DNA from: Nocardioides sp. dk884
GTDB taxonomy: Bacteria > Actinomycetota > Actinomycetes > Propionibacteriales > Nocardioidaceae
Reading direction: 5' to 3'
Assembly (NCBI RefSeq): GCF_009557055.1
Contig: NZ_CP045649.1
Coordinates: 3,199,501 to 3,263,500 of the forward strand
DNA: 64,000 bases
The notes under the pieces are model-generated. The model ran no database searches, had not been told where the DNA came from, and saw only the letters and a program-made list of their open reading frames with translations. Below, one piece after another: positions 1 to 9,608 of this stretch (the first letter of the stretch is position 1; each line of letters begins with the position of its first letter). The translations under genes and the position numbers were made by a program.

Positions 1-3000
1 AAGTTGGCCAGCGTCAGCTCCGCGGCGGAGGCAGTGGTCTCCCCCGCCAGCCGCGGCCAGAACGTGGTCCCGGCGCCGTTGACCAGGTCGTTGACGACCT
101 GGGTCACGATGATCTCGCGGCGCAGCGGGTGGACCTGCACCTCCTCGGGGAAGCCCTCGCGCACCGCCCGCGGGAAGTAGCTCGACAGCTCGCGGGCCAG
201 GTAGGGGTCCTCGGGCAGGTCGGTGGCGAGCAGCTCGTCGGCCAGCACGATCTTGGTCCAGGCCATCACCACCGACAGCTCGGGCACGGTGAGCCCCTCC
301 CCACGGTCCAGGCGGGCGGCGACCTCGCGGCGGCTCGGCAGCCCCTCCAGCTCCCGGTTGAGCACGCCGCGGCGCTCGAGCTGGCGGATCCAGTCCTCGT
401 GCACGTGCAGCATCGACGGCGCGTGGTGGGCGGAGTTGGCCAGGGCGAGGTTCTGCTCGGCGTTGTCGTGCAGCACCAGCGCGGCGACCTCGTCGGTCAT
501 CTCGGCCAGCAGCGTGTTGCGCTGCTTGGTGGTCAGGTCGCCGCCGCGCACCACCCGGTCGAGCAGGATCTTGAGGTTCACCTCGTGGTCGGAGGTGTCC
601 ACGCCGGCGGAGTTGTCGATGAAGTCGGTGTTGATCCGCCCGCCCGTGCCGGTGCCGCCCTCGCGGGCGTACTCGACCCGGCCGGCCTGGGTGAGGCCCA
701 GGTTGCCGCCCTCGCCGACACAGGCCGCACGGACCTCGCGGCCGTCGACGCGGATCGCGTCGTTGGACTTGTCCCCGGCGTCGGCGTGGCTCTCCGCGGA
801 GCCCTTGACGTAGGTGCCGATGCCGCCGTTCCACAGCAGGTCGACCGGCGCGCACAGGATCGCGCGCATCAGCTCGGCAGGTGTCATCGTCTCCACGTCG
901 TCGCCCAGGCCCAGCGCGGCGCGCACCTGCGGGGTGATCTCGACCTTCTTGGCCGAGCGGGACACCACCGCGCCGCCCTCGGAGATCAGGCCGCGGTCGT
1001 AGTCCTGCCAGCTGCTGCGCGGCAGCTCGAAGAGCCGGCGCCGCTCGGCGTACGACGCGGCCGCGTCGGGCGTCGGGTCGAGGAAGATGTCGCGGTGGTC
1101 GAAGGCCGCGACCAGCCGGGTGTGCTCGGAGCAGAGCATGCCGTTGCCGAAGACGTCGCCGCTCATGTCGCCGATGCCGACCGCTGTGAAGTCCTCGCGC
1201 TGGCAGTCGATGCCGCGCTCGCGGAAGTGGCGCTGCACCGAGACCCAGGCGCCGCGCGCGGTGATGCCCATCGCCTTGTGGTCATAGCCCACCGACCCGC
1301 CGGAGGCGAACGCGTCACCGAGCCAGAAGTCGTAGTCGGCGGCGACCGCGTTGGCGAGGTCGGAGAAGGTCGCCGTGCCCTTGTCGGCGGCCACCACCAG
1401 GTAGCTGTCGTCGCCGTCGTGGCGTACGACGTGCGGCGGCGGCACCGTCTTGGCGTCCACCCGGTTGTCGGTCACGTCGAGCAGCCCGCAGATGAAGGTG
1501 CGGTAGCAGGCCTGCCCCTCGGCCAACCAGGCCTCACGGTCCCCGGGCGCCGGCAGCTGCTTGGCGTAGAACCCGCCCTTCGCCCCGACCGGCACGATCA
1601 CGGTGTTCTTCACCATCTGCGCCTTGACCAGCCCGAGCACCTCGGTGCGGAAGTCGTCGCGCCGGTCCGACCAGCGCAGCCCGCCGCGGGCCACCGCGCC
1701 GAAGCGCAGGTGCACGCCCTCCACCCGCGGGGAGTACACGAAGATCTCATACGACGGGCGCGGCTCGGGCAGCTCCGGGATCGCGGCGGGCTCGAGCTTG
1801 AGGGAGATGTAGGGGCGCGGGCCGCGGTCCGGGTCGTCGTCCAGGGGGCGGAAGTAGTTGGTCCGCAGCGTGGCGCGCACGTGGGTCAGGTAGGAGCGCA
1901 GCACCCGGTCGTGGTCCAGGCTCACCACCGCGTCCAGCGCGGCGGCGATCTGCTGCTCGAGGTCGTCGACGAGCGCGACCCGGTCCTCGGCCTCCGGCTC
2001 CAGCCCGGAGGCGGGGTCGAAGCGGGCCTCGAAGAGGCGCACCAGCAGCCGGGTGATGTCGCTGTTGGCGACCAGCGCCTGCTGGATCGTGGAGAGCGCG
2101 AACGGCGATCCGCCCTGGCGCATGTACTTGGCGTAGGCGCGCAGCAAGGTGGCCTGACGCCAGGTGAGCCCGGCGCCGAGCACCAGCGCGTTGAACCCGT
2201 CGGTCTCGTTGAAGCCCTCCCACGAGGCGCGGACCGCGTCCTGGAACAGCTCGTGGCCGTGGGCCGGCAGCTCGCCGTCGTGGCGCAGGCCGAAGTCGTA
2301 GACCACGAAGCGCCGGTCCTGGCCCTCGAGCTCGTAGGGCCGCTCGTCGATCACCTCCACGCCCATCGAGGACAGCATCGGCAGCACCCGCGACAGCGAG
2401 AGCGGCGGTCCGACCCGGTAGAGCTTGAGCCGCATCTCGCCGCGGTCGGCGTCGGGGGTCTGGTGCAGGGCCAGGTCGATGCCCTCCTCGCCCGGGATCG
2501 CCTCCAGGCGGGCGGCGTCGACCGCGCCGCTGCGCGGGGAGAAGTCCTCCTTGTAGGCCTCCGGCCAGGCGTCGGCGAAACGGCGGCCGAGGCGGGCGCC
2601 GACCTCCTCGCCGTACTCGCTGATGACCGCGCCGAGGAAGTCGTCGCGCCACGACCGCGAGGCCTCGGCGAGACGCCGCTCGAGGTCGGCGGTGTCGATC
2701 TCGGGCGGCTCGGTGCCCTCGGGCAGGTGCACGACGAAGTGCACCCGCGCGGTCGTGGACTGGTTGATCCCGACGGTGAACTCCGTCGACACCGCGCCGA
2801 GCTGGTCGCGCAGGATCCGGGCGAACCGCTCCCGCACCGTGGTGTTGTAGCGGTCGCGCGGGAGGTAGACGAGCACCGAGACGTAGCGGCCGTAGGTGTC
2901 GGTGCGGGTGAGCACCCGCACCGCCCGGCGCTCCCGGGCGTGCATCGCGGCCTCGGCCAGCGGCGCGAGCTCATCGATGCTGGTGTGCAGCAGCTCGTCG

Positions 3001-4160
3001 CGCGGATAGGTCTCCAAGGTGTCCATCAGCGCCCGACCGGCATAGCTGCGCGGGTCGAAGCCGCTGCGGCGCAGCACCGCGGCGGCCCGCTCGCGCAGCA
3101 GCGGGATCCGCACCAGCGACTCGGCGTACGCCGAGCTGGACAGCAGACCCAGGAACCGGCGCTCGCCCACGACCTCCCCCGCGGCGTCGAACACCTTCAC
3201 GCCGACGTAGTCGAGGTACGCCGGGCGGTGCACGGTGGCGCGGGAGTTGGCCTTGGCGAGCACCAGCAGGGTCTTCTCGCGGGCCTTGGCCCGCACCCGC
3301 GGCGGCAGCACCCCGGCCTCGGGCGACATGTCCGGGTCGGGGCGCAGGATGCCCAGGCCGGTGCCGGGGACTGCGCGCAGCCGGTCCTGCCCGCCGTCGC
3401 GGCACAGCTCGTACTCGCGGTAGCCGAGGTAGGTGAAGTGGTCGTCGGCGAGCCAGCGCAGCAGCTCGCGGCTCTGGCGGACCTCCTCCGGGTCCAGGCC
3501 GGCGGGCGGCTCGGAGCCGAGCTCGGCGACGATCTCCAGCATCCGGCCGCGGGTGCGCGACCAGTCCTCGGTGGCGTCGCGGACGTCGCGCAGCACCGCC
3601 TGGACCCGCTCGACGACCTCCTCGACGTCACCGCCCTCGGCGATCCGGCTGACCTCGATGTGCATCCAGGACTCGCGCACCACCCCGCTCTCCGGGACCC
3701 GAGCCCCGTCGCGCACCGGGCCGAGGGAGACCAGCTCCCCGGTGATGTCGCGGACCACGTCGAACTGCGGGTGGATCACCACGTGCACCTCGCGCTGCTG
3801 GCGCGAGAGCTCCATGGTCAGGGAGTCGACGAGGAACGGCATGTCGTCGACGACCACCTCGACCACGGAGTGGCCGGCCGCGGCCCAGCCGTCCTCGGCC
3901 AGGGTCGGGGTCACCACCCGCACCGCGGCGGTGCCCTGCGGGCGGGCCTTCGCCAGGCGGTAGTGGCTGGCCAGCGCGCCGTACACGTCCACGGCGGCGC
4001 GCCCGAGCATGTCCTCGGGCGCCACGTGGCGGTAGTAGTTCGCCAGCAGCGCGTCGATCTCGTCGGGGGGCGGGCCACCGCTCCCCCGGCTGCCGCGCGC
4101 CACCTGCGCAGCCTGCTCGACCAGCTCGGACTTCTGGACCACCTGCGTCGACACTGACAC
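1..4160 (-). CDS. gdhB: NAD-dependent glutamate dehydrogenase, large type (3' end cut by window edge)
   Basis: Oxidative deamination of L-glutamate to 2-oxoglutarate with NAD, in the cytoplasm. About 1386 codons are visible; the family is usually about 1600 residues, so the C-terminus lies beyond the left edge. The catalytic core is recognisable: a glycine-rich run near the K-G-G-F-Y-A-K segment (about residue 855), followed by NAD-domain segments such as VGIGDMSGDVFGNGML. The start is GTG at 4160 (protein begins MSVSTQVVQ); the hexamer TAGGGT lies 7 nt upstream with no ribosome-binding site, which suggests a leaderless mRNA. The proline/glutamate enzyme PruA lies 1.4 kb away, so this gene plausibly finishes proline-to-2-oxoglutarate degradation. 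The family call is firm; 3'-end details cannot be given. Confidence 0.93.
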   Translation of the reverse strand, partial: MSVSTQVVQKSELVEQAAQVARGSRGSGGPPPDEIDALLANYYRHVAPEDMLGRAAVDVYGALASHYRLAKARPQGTAAVRVVTPTLAEDGWAAAGHSVVEVVVDDMPFLVDSLTMELSRQQREVHVVIHPQFDVVRDITGELVSLGPVRDGARVPESGVVRESWMHIEVSRIAEGGDVEEVVERVQAVLRDVRDATEDWSRTRGRMLEIVAELGSEPPAGLDPEEVRQSRELLRWLADDHFTYLGYREYELCRDGGQDRLRAVPGTGLGILRPDPDMSPEAGVLPPRVRAKAREKTLLVLAKANSRATVHRPAYLDYVGVKVFDAAGEVVGERRFLGLLSSSAYAESLVRIPLLRERAAAVLRRSGFDPRSYAGRALMDTLETYPRDELLHTSIDELAPLAEAAMHARERRAVRVLTRTDTYGRYVSVLVYLPRDRYNTTVRERFARILRDQLGAVSTEFTVGINQSTTARVHFVVHLPEGTEPPEIDTADLERRLAEASRSWRDDFLGAVISEYGEEVGARLGRRFADAWPEAYKEDFSPRSGAVDAARLEAIPGEEGIDLALHQTPDADRGEMRLKLYRVGPPLSLSRVLPMLSSMGVEVIDERPYELEGQDRRFVVYDFGLRHDGELPAHGHELFQDAVRASWEGFNETDGFNALVLGAGLTWRQATLLRAYAKYMRQGGSPFALSTIQQALVANSDITRLLVRLFEARFDPASGLEPEAEDRVALVDDLEQQIAAALDAVVSLDHDRVLRSYLTHVRATLRTNYFRPLDDDPDRGPRPYISLKLEPAAIPELPEPRPSYEIFVYSPRVEGVHLRFGAVARGGLRWSDRRDDFRTEVLGLVKAQMVKNTVIVPVGAKGGFYAKQLPAPGDREAWLAEGQACYRTFICGLLDVTDNRVDAKTVPPPHVVRHDGDDSYLVVAADKGTATFSDLANAVAADYDFWLGDAFASGGSVGYDHKAMGITARGAWVSVQRHFRERGIDCQREDFTAVGIGDMSGDVFGNGMLCSEHTRLVAAFDHRDIFLDPTPDAAASYAERRRLFELPRSSWQDYDRGLISEGGAVVSRSAKKVEITPQVRAALGLGDDVETMTPAELMRAILCAPVDLLWNGGIGTYVKGSAESHADAGDKSNDAIRVDGREVRAACVGEGGNLGLTQAGRVEYAREGGTGTGGRINTDFIDNSAGVDTSDHEVNLKILLDRVVRGGDLTTKQRNTLLAEMTDEVAALVLHDNAEQNLALANSAHHAPSMLHVHEDWIRQLERRGVLNRELEGLPSRREVAARLDRGEGLTVPELSVVMAWTKIVLADELLATDLPEDPYLARELSSYFPRAVREGFPEEVQVHPLRREIIVTQVVNDLVNGAGTTFWPRLAGETTASAAELTLAN

Positions 4161-4218
4161 GCCCCTGACCCTAGGCCGCGGGTGTGACCGAGCCAACTCT
4201 CCTCGCCGACGCGGCCGC

Positions 4219-5022
4219 TCAGAGCGTCGAGCGCAGCTCCCACAGCAGCGGGTAGTACTGCAGCGGCACCCGCCCGCGCAGGTAGCCCGCGCCGCTGGAC
4301 CCGCCGGTGCCGGAGCGCGCCCCGATCATCCGCTCGACCATCACCACGTGCCGGGCCCGCCAGGCCGCCGCCAGCTCGTCGTGCTGCAGCAGCGCCTCGG
4401 CCAGCGACCAGACCTCGGCGTACCCCTCCCGGTCGCGGTACGCCGTGCGCAGCGAGACGCTCACCTCCTCCTCGGTGGCGGCGGCGAGCCCCTGGGCGCG
4501 CAGCACGTCGAGGAAGGCGTCCCACAGGGTCGGCTCCGCGAGCCGTCGGGCCAGCCGCTCCTCCTCCTCGCTCGTCAGTCCGCGGAAGCGCTCGAGGTAG
4601 CCGGGGTCCTGGGCGCCGGAGAGGAACTCCAGCTCGCGGAACTGCACGGACTGGAAGCCGCTGGCCGGCGCCAGCCGCTGGCGGAACTCCAAGAAGTCCT
4701 GCGGGGTCATCGTCTCCAGCACGTCGATCTGCTGCACCAGCACCCGCTCGATCACGTGCACCCGCTGCAACAGGTGCCGCGCCCACCACACCCGCCCGTC
4801 GCTCATCGCGTCGCGGGCGGCGCCGAGCTCGTGCAGCAGCTGCTTGAACCACAGCTCGTAGACCTGGTGGATGGTGATGAACAGCAGCTCGTCGTGCGCC
4901 GGCGGGTCGGACTCCAGGTGCTGGGCGTCCAGGAGCTGCGGCAGGCGCAGGTAGCTGCCGTAGGTCAGCTGCGCGCCCTGCTCGCCGAAGGAGACGAACG
5001 GCTCGCGCGGATCGGCGTCCAT
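4219..5022 (-). CDS. kynA: tryptophan 2,3-dioxygenase
   Basis: Haem dioxygenase that opens the indole ring of L-tryptophan to N-formylkynurenine, the first step of the kynurenine pathway. The 267-residue protein carries the family signature LTYGSYLRLPQLLDAQ near the N-terminus, the haem-ligand helix FITIHQVYELWFKQLLHEL, a helical central region, and the C-terminal GTGGSSGAGYL segment that closes over the substrate. The length is typical. ATG at 5022 is preceded by TACCGT 6 nt upstream and no Shine-Dalgarno sequence, so translation is probably leaderless. No kynureninase or formamidase gene is adjacent. Confidence 0.95.
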   Translation of the reverse strand: MDADPREPFVSFGEQGAQLTYGSYLRLPQLLDAQHLESDPPAHDELLFITIHQVYELWFKQLLHELGAARDAMSDGRVWWARHLLQRVHVIERVLVQQIDVLETMTPQDFLEFRQRLAPASGFQSVQFRELEFLSGAQDPGYLERFRGLTSEEEERLARRLAEPTLWDAFLDVLRAQGLAAATEEEVSVSLRTAYRDREGYAEVWSLAEALLQHDELAAAWRARHVVMVERMIGARSGTGGSSGAGYLRGRVPLQYYPLLWELRSTL

Positions 5023-5108
5023 CCGGGCACGGTAGCCCGCGCGGGCCGCGATCGCGACGCATGGCACGATCGCGCTCGACCCGCACCACCGTGAAGGAGC
5101 TGGAGCCC

Positions 5109-5597
5109 ATGGGCACCCGTGTGAGCCACACCCTGACCTACGACGCGCCGCTGGCCGACGTCCGCTCGATGCTGCTCGACCCCGCCTTCCGCGAGGAGGT
5201 GTGCGCACGCTGCAAGGTCCTCAGCTCCACCTCGACCCTCGAGCCGCTGCCCACCGGGCACCGGATCACCATCGAGCAGGTGCAGTCCGCGAGCGGGCTG
5301 CCGTCGTTCGCGACCAAGATCGTTGGCGACACGATCCGGATCGTGCAGGTCGAGACCTGGGCCGCACCCGAGCGCGCGGACGTCGAGGTCACGATCCCGG
5401 GCAAGCCCGGTGAGATCACCGGCAGCATCGTGCTGAGCGAGTCCGGCGGCGTCACCACCCAGCAGGTCGAGCTCGACGTCCGGGTCCGGATCCCGCTGGT
5501 GGCCGGCAAGATCGAGAAGCTGGTCGGCGAGATGCTGGCCAAGGCGCTGACGGTGGAGAACACCGTCGGGCGCGAGCGCCTCGCCCGCGCCGCCTGA
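5109..5597 (+). CDS. DUF2505 family protein
   Basis: A 162-residue protein of the actinobacterial DUF2505 family (START/Bet v1-like lipid-binding fold by family knowledge); its biochemical role is unknown. The sequence runs from MGTRVSHTLTYDAPLADVRS through a beta-rich middle to a long C-terminal helix (GKIEKLVGEMLAKALTVEN), the expected pattern. ATG at 5109 is chosen over an upstream in-frame start because GAAGGAG sits 9 nt before it and similarity begins there. It stands alone on the plus strand between two minus-strand catabolic genes and has no signal peptide. Confidence 0.85.
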   Translation: MGTRVSHTLTYDAPLADVRSMLLDPAFREEVCARCKVLSSTSTLEPLPTGHRITIEQVQSASGLPSFATKIVGDTIRIVQVETWAAPERADVEVTIPGKPGEITGSIVLSESGGVTTQQVELDVRVRIPLVAGKIEKLVGEMLAKALTVENTVGRERLARAA

Positions 5598-5602
5598 GCG
5601 GG

Positions 5603-7237
5603 TCAGTCGCCCTCCATGTGCGGGTAGCGGTAGTCGGTCGGGGGCACGAAGGTCTCCTTGATCGAGCGCGGCGAGGTCCAGCGCAGCAGGTTGCTCGCGG
5701 CGCCGGCCTTGTCGTTCGTGCCCGACGCCCGCCCACCGCCGAAGGGCTGCTGGCCCACGACCGCGCCGGTCGGCTTGTCGTTGACGTAGAAGTTGCCGGC
5801 GGCGAAGCGCAGCCGCTCGCTCGCCCAGGCGATCGCGCGCCGGTCGCGGGCCACCACCGCCCCGGTGAGCGCGTACGGCGCGAAGGACTCCATCTGGTCC
5901 ACGACCGTCTCGAAGTCGGCGTCGTCGTAGACGTGGACGGCCAGGATCGGGCCGAAGTACTCGGTGCGGAACATCTCGTCGGTCGGGTCGCCGCCCTCGA
6001 CCACCGTGGGGCGCACGAACCACCCGACCGAGTCGTCGCACTGGCCGCCGGCGAGCACCCGCAGGGAGTCGCTGGCTCGGGCGCGCGCGATCGCGGTCTC
6101 GTGCTTGGCGAACGCGCGGGCGTCGATCACCGCGCCCATGAAGTGCGACAGGTCGCGCACGTCGCCCATGCTGAGACTCTCCACCTCGGCCACGAGGTCG
6201 TCGCGGATGCGGTCCCACACCGAGCGGGCGACGTACGCACGTGACGCGGCGGAGCACTTTTGGCCCTGGTACTCGAAGGCGCCGCGGACCAGCGCGGTGC
6301 GCAGCGCGTCGGGGTCCGCGGAGGGGTGGGCGAGGATGAAGTCCTTGCCGCCGGTCTCGCCGACCAGGCGGGGGTAGGCGCGGTAGGAGGCGATGTTCTC
6401 CCCGACCGTGCGCCACAGGTGCTGGAAGGTCGGCGTCGAGCCGGTGAAGTGGATGCCGGCCAGGTCGGGGTCGCCCAGCACCACCTCGGAGACCGCCACC
6501 CCGTCGCCGGGCAGCATGTTGATCACCCCGGGCGGCAGCCCGGCCTCCTCGAGGAGCTCCATCGTCAGCGAGGCAGCGAGCTGCTGGGTCGGCGACGGCT
6601 TCCAGATCACGGTGTTGCCCATCAGCGCGGGCGCGGTGGGCAGGTTGCCGGCGATCGCGGTGAAGTTGAACGGCGTGATCGCATAGACGACCCCCTCGAG
6701 CGGGCGGTGGTCGGTGCGGTTCCACACGCCGGGGCTGTTGGCGATCGGCTGCTCGGCGAGGATCTGGGCGGCGTAGTGGACGTTGAAGCGCCAGAAGTCG
6801 ATGAGCTCGCAGGCGCTGTCGATCTCGGCCTGCGCCACCGTCTTGGACTGCCCGAGCATCGTGGCGGCGTTGAGGCGCTGGCGCCACGGCCCGGCCAGCA
6901 GCTCGGCCGCCCGGAGCAGGACCGCGCCGCGCTCGTCGGCCGGCATCGCCCGCCAGCCCGGCGCCGCGGCCCGGGCGGCCTCCAGCGCCGCACGCGCGTC
7001 GTCGTGGGTGCTCGCGCGCGTCACGCCCAGCACGTGGGCGTGGTCGTGCGGCTGCACGACGGGGATCTCCTCACCCCCGCCGGACACCCAGCGGCCGCCG
7101 ATGTGGGCGGGCAGGTCGCGGGCGCCGGCCGACAGGTGCTCGAACTCGGTGCGCAGCGCCGCGCGCTCCGCGCTGCCGGGCGCGTAGGTCAGGATCGGCT
7201 CGTTGACGGGGGTGGGCGGCGTCGTGAGGGCGTCCAT
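5603..7237 (-). CDS. pruA: L-glutamate gamma-semialdehyde (1-pyrroline-5-carboxylate) dehydrogenase
   Basis: Oxidises glutamate gamma-semialdehyde/P5C to glutamate with NAD, the second step of proline degradation. The 544-residue protein is a complete aldehyde-dehydrogenase-family enzyme: N-terminal NHIGGRW-like segment (HIGGRWVSGG), Rossmann portion with WKPSPTQ, the FTGSTPTF loop, ETGGKD with the general-base Glu, and catalytic Cys in GQKCSAASRAYV (about residue 325). The C-terminus has the FGGGRASGTNDKAG motif typical of monofunctional P5C dehydrogenases. No proline dehydrogenase gene is adjacent. Together with the nearby NAD-glutamate dehydrogenase it would feed proline carbon into the TCA cycle. 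Confidence 0.95.
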   Translation of the reverse strand: MDALTTPPTPVNEPILTYAPGSAERAALRTEFEHLSAGARDLPAHIGGRWVSGGGEEIPVVQPHDHAHVLGVTRASTHDDARAALEAARAAAPGWRAMPADERGAVLLRAAELLAGPWRQRLNAATMLGQSKTVAQAEIDSACELIDFWRFNVHYAAQILAEQPIANSPGVWNRTDHRPLEGVVYAITPFNFTAIAGNLPTAPALMGNTVIWKPSPTQQLAASLTMELLEEAGLPPGVINMLPGDGVAVSEVVLGDPDLAGIHFTGSTPTFQHLWRTVGENIASYRAYPRLVGETGGKDFILAHPSADPDALRTALVRGAFEYQGQKCSAASRAYVARSVWDRIRDDLVAEVESLSMGDVRDLSHFMGAVIDARAFAKHETAIARARASDSLRVLAGGQCDDSVGWFVRPTVVEGGDPTDEMFRTEYFGPILAVHVYDDADFETVVDQMESFAPYALTGAVVARDRRAIAWASERLRFAAGNFYVNDKPTGAVVGQQPFGGGRASGTNDKAGAASNLLRWTSPRSIKETFVPPTDYRYPHMEGD

Positions 7238-7300
7238 GGGCCGACTCTCTCACCCGGTCCGCGGCCCTCCAAGGGTTTCGCCCCGGCGGCCGCGGCCGCT

Positions 7301-7645
7301 TTAGAAGGCGGAGCCGTCGAGCAGCTGCGGGATCTCCTGGGTGGCGAACCAGGCCAGGTCGTCGTCGGGGTCGGGCTCGGCGTCGATGTCGACGTGGACG
7401 GCGACCAGGTCGCGCAGCGGCACGGCCGCGTCGGGGTCGGCGACCTCCGCGACCAGCACCACGCGCCGCCCGGGTGCGCCCAGCAGCTCGGCGGAGGCGA
7501 GGGCGGCCTCGGTGAGCGCGGCGTACTCGCCCTCCTCGGTCTCGTCGGGGGCGACGAACCGGTCCTCACCGGCCGGCACCTCACCGGCGGCGACGTGCGC
7601 GGCCAGTCCCTCGAGGGTGGTGGGGACGTAGACCCGGGTGCTCAT
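7301..7645 (-). CDS. small conserved actinobacterial protein (DUF6912-like)
   Basis: A 114-residue acidic protein (MSTRVYVPTTLEGLAAHVA at the N-terminus) of unknown function; it resembles the family named DUF6912, recalled from memory and not searched. There is no signal peptide or membrane segment. A mid-protein beta-strand run (RRVVLVAEV) and an Asp-rich C-terminal half are visible. Its ATG overlaps the stop codon of the upstream acyltransferase gene by 4 nt (ATGA at 7642-7645), so the two are translationally coupled and probably function together or at least are co-expressed. Confidence 0.75.
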   Translation of the reverse strand: MSTRVYVPTTLEGLAAHVAAGEVPAGEDRFVAPDETEEGEYAALTEAALASAELLGAPGRRVVLVAEVADPDAAVPLRDLVAVHVDIDAEPDPDDDLAWFATQEIPQLLDGSAF

Positions 7646-9087
7646 GACTGCTTCTCCTTGGTGCGCCGCCGCCCGCGCGGCGCCTTCGGCCGCCCGCCGG
7701 TCACGGTGTCGAGCAGCTCGTCGAGCGCCTCGCCGATGCTCTGGGCGAGCACGTCGGCGTCCGGGACCAGGTCGCGGTCGGCGGTGATGCCGTAGTAGAC
7801 CTGCCCGTCGTACGACGTGACGCCGATCGCGACCGTCTGGCCCGGCAGCAGCGACGGGACGGGGTAGGTCGCGACCATCCGGGACCCTGCGGCGTAGAGC
7901 GGGGTCTGCGGGCCGGGCACGTTGGTGACGGTGAGGTGGAAGCCGCGGCGCCGCTGGGCGGCCGCGACCCGGGCGCCGATGGCGTGGAAGGTCGCCGGCG
8001 CGAAGCCGGCGATGCCGGCGAGCCGGTCGGCCGCGACCGCGCGGCCGGTCTCCTGGTGGAGCTTGAAGGAGTAGGAGACCTGGTGCAGGCGGACCACGGG
8101 GCTCGGCTCGCCGACGGGCAGGTCGACCTCGTGGGCGGCGATCTGCGAGCCGAGCGAGGTCGCCTCGAGCTCCTCGTCGATGACCGAGACCGGCACGACC
8201 GCGCGCACCTTGCGCAGGCCGGCAAGCGACTCCGCGCGGTTCATCAGCCAGGCCCGCAGGCCGCCAGCGACGCTGGCCAGCACGACGTCGTTGACGGTGC
8301 CGCCGTGCGCGGTGCGGATGCGCCGGTGGTCCTCCAGCGGGCGGGCCACGCCGACCACGCGGCGCTGCTGGGACAGCGGGCCGCTGAGCGGGGTGACCCG
8401 CTCCGGCGGCCGGCCCGAGAGGCCGGTGGCGACCCGGGCGACCCGGTGGGCGGACTCGTCGGCGCCGCGCAGGACCTCCTCGGCGCGGCTGCGGGCGGTG
8501 TCGAGCAGAGTGGTGCGGTCACGCAGGTGGTCGCGCAGGGCGCCGACGACCAGGGAGGTGGGCGAGGGGCCGCGGTCCGGGCGCCACGGGTCGGCGCCGA
8601 GCTCCTTGGGCTCCGGGGAGGTGTCGAGCAGCACCTGGCCCAGCTCGACGGTGTCCACCCCGTCCACCAGCACCTGGTGGGACTTGTAGAGCAGCGCGAC
8701 GTGGCCCTCGCTGAGGCCCTCGATGAAGTAGACCTCCCACAGCGGCCGGTTGCGGTCGAGGGGTCGCGACACGATCCGCGCGACCAGCTCGCGCAGCTGG
8801 TCGGCGCTGCCGGGGCGGGGCAGCGCCGAGCGCCGCACGTGGAACTCCAGGTCGAAGTGGGGGTCGTCGACCCACACCGGGTTGGCCAGCCGACCGGGCA
8901 CCGACTGCAGGCGCTGGCGATAGCGCGGGACGAACGAGATCCGCTCGGAGATCAGCTCGCGCAGGCACTCGTGGTCGAACCCGCGCTCGCCGGGCTCGAA
9001 GATCTCGACCGTCGCGTTGTGCATCGGCGTCGCCGGGGTCTCCTCCGCCAGCAGCGCCAGGTCTCGTGGGCGCAGTCGCTCGCTCAT
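7642..9087 (-). CDS. WS/DGAT-family O-acyltransferase (wax ester/triacylglycerol synthase-like)
   Basis: A 481-residue member of the bacterial wax-ester synthase/diacylglycerol acyltransferase family, which moves acyl-CoA chains onto alcohols or diacylglycerol at the inner membrane. Family features are the N-terminal LRPRDLALLAEE-TPATPMH segment, PLWEVYFIEGL, and a late NVPGPQTPLYAAG segment (the PLW and ND/NVPGP motifs). The active-site motif HHxxxDG reads HQVLVDG, so the second His, the presumed catalytic base, is Gln. It may therefore be catalytically altered or have another role. ATG at 9087 begins MSERLRPRDLALL. It is coupled by ATGA to the small gene downstream. Confidence 0.88.
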   Translation of the reverse strand: MSERLRPRDLALLAEETPATPMHNATVEIFEPGERGFDHECLRELISERISFVPRYRQRLQSVPGRLANPVWVDDPHFDLEFHVRRSALPRPGSADQLRELVARIVSRPLDRNRPLWEVYFIEGLSEGHVALLYKSHQVLVDGVDTVELGQVLLDTSPEPKELGADPWRPDRGPSPTSLVVGALRDHLRDRTTLLDTARSRAEEVLRGADESAHRVARVATGLSGRPPERVTPLSGPLSQQRRVVGVARPLEDHRRIRTAHGGTVNDVVLASVAGGLRAWLMNRAESLAGLRKVRAVVPVSVIDEELEATSLGSQIAAHEVDLPVGEPSPVVRLHQVSYSFKLHQETGRAVAADRLAGIAGFAPATFHAIGARVAAAQRRRGFHLTVTNVPGPQTPLYAAGSRMVATYPVPSLLPGQTVAIGVTSYDGQVYYGITADRDLVPDADVLAQSIGEALDELLDTVTGGRPKAPRGRRRTKEKQS

Positions 9088-9241
9088 CCGCCACGCCCTT
9101 CCCTCGCCGGTCCGGGCCGCCAGGCCCCCCACTTGCTCCGCATGGGATTCTGACAGACGTCGCGCCCCGGACGGCGCAGCAGCCGTCCGACACGTGCAGA
9201 CGCCCGCACCCCACCGTGAAGAGGATGAGGAAGTGTCCCCC

Positions 9242-9607
9242 ATGCGCCGTTCGATCGCGATCCCTGCGGTCCTCGCCACCTGCCTGTTCTTCGCCGCCTG
9301 CGGGGAGGACGACAGCGACTCGCCCACGGGCGACGCGGCCCCGCAGGTCATCGAGGTCACCATCCAGGACGGCACCGTCACCCCGAACGGCGAGCGCGTC
9401 CGGCTCGAGCAGGGCCAGGACGTGGAGTTCCTGATCGACGCCGACAAGGCCGGCGAGCTGCACGTGCACACCGACGGCGAGGGACAGACCCTCCCCTACA
9501 ACAAGGGCGTGAGCACCCTGGAGCTCCCCCTCGACGAGTCCCCGGGCCAGATCGAGGTGGAGACCCACGACCCCGACGTCGTGGTCGTCCTGCTCGAGAT
9601 CCGCTGA
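9242..9607 (+). CDS. exported lipoprotein with cupredoxin-like domain
   Basis: A 121-residue predicted lipoprotein: basic n-region (MRRS), hydrophobic stretch, and Cys at residue 20 in FFAACGEDD (a slightly atypical lipobox, Phe at -3). The mature part is a compact beta-rich domain with an LHVHT pair of His residues and the pattern of cupredoxin/EfeO-type modules; whether it binds metal is not shown. A GAGG-type ribosome-binding site lies before the ATG at 9242. One nucleotide separates its stop from the GTG of the membrane-protein gene downstream, so the pair is an operon and likely one envelope unit. Confidence 0.75.
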   Translation: MRRSIAIPAVLATCLFFAACGEDDSDSPTGDAAPQVIEVTIQDGTVTPNGERVRLEQGQDVEFLIDADKAGELHVHTDGEGQTLPYNKGVSTLELPLDESPGQIEVETHDPDVVVVLLEIR

Positions 9608-9608
9608 G

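Noticed and set aside
129..4157. A 1342-codon open frame on the plus strand opposite the glutamate dehydrogenase gene
   Set aside because: Arg/Gly/His/Val-rich translation with no family features; antisense shadow in GC-rich DNA of a clearly identified gene.
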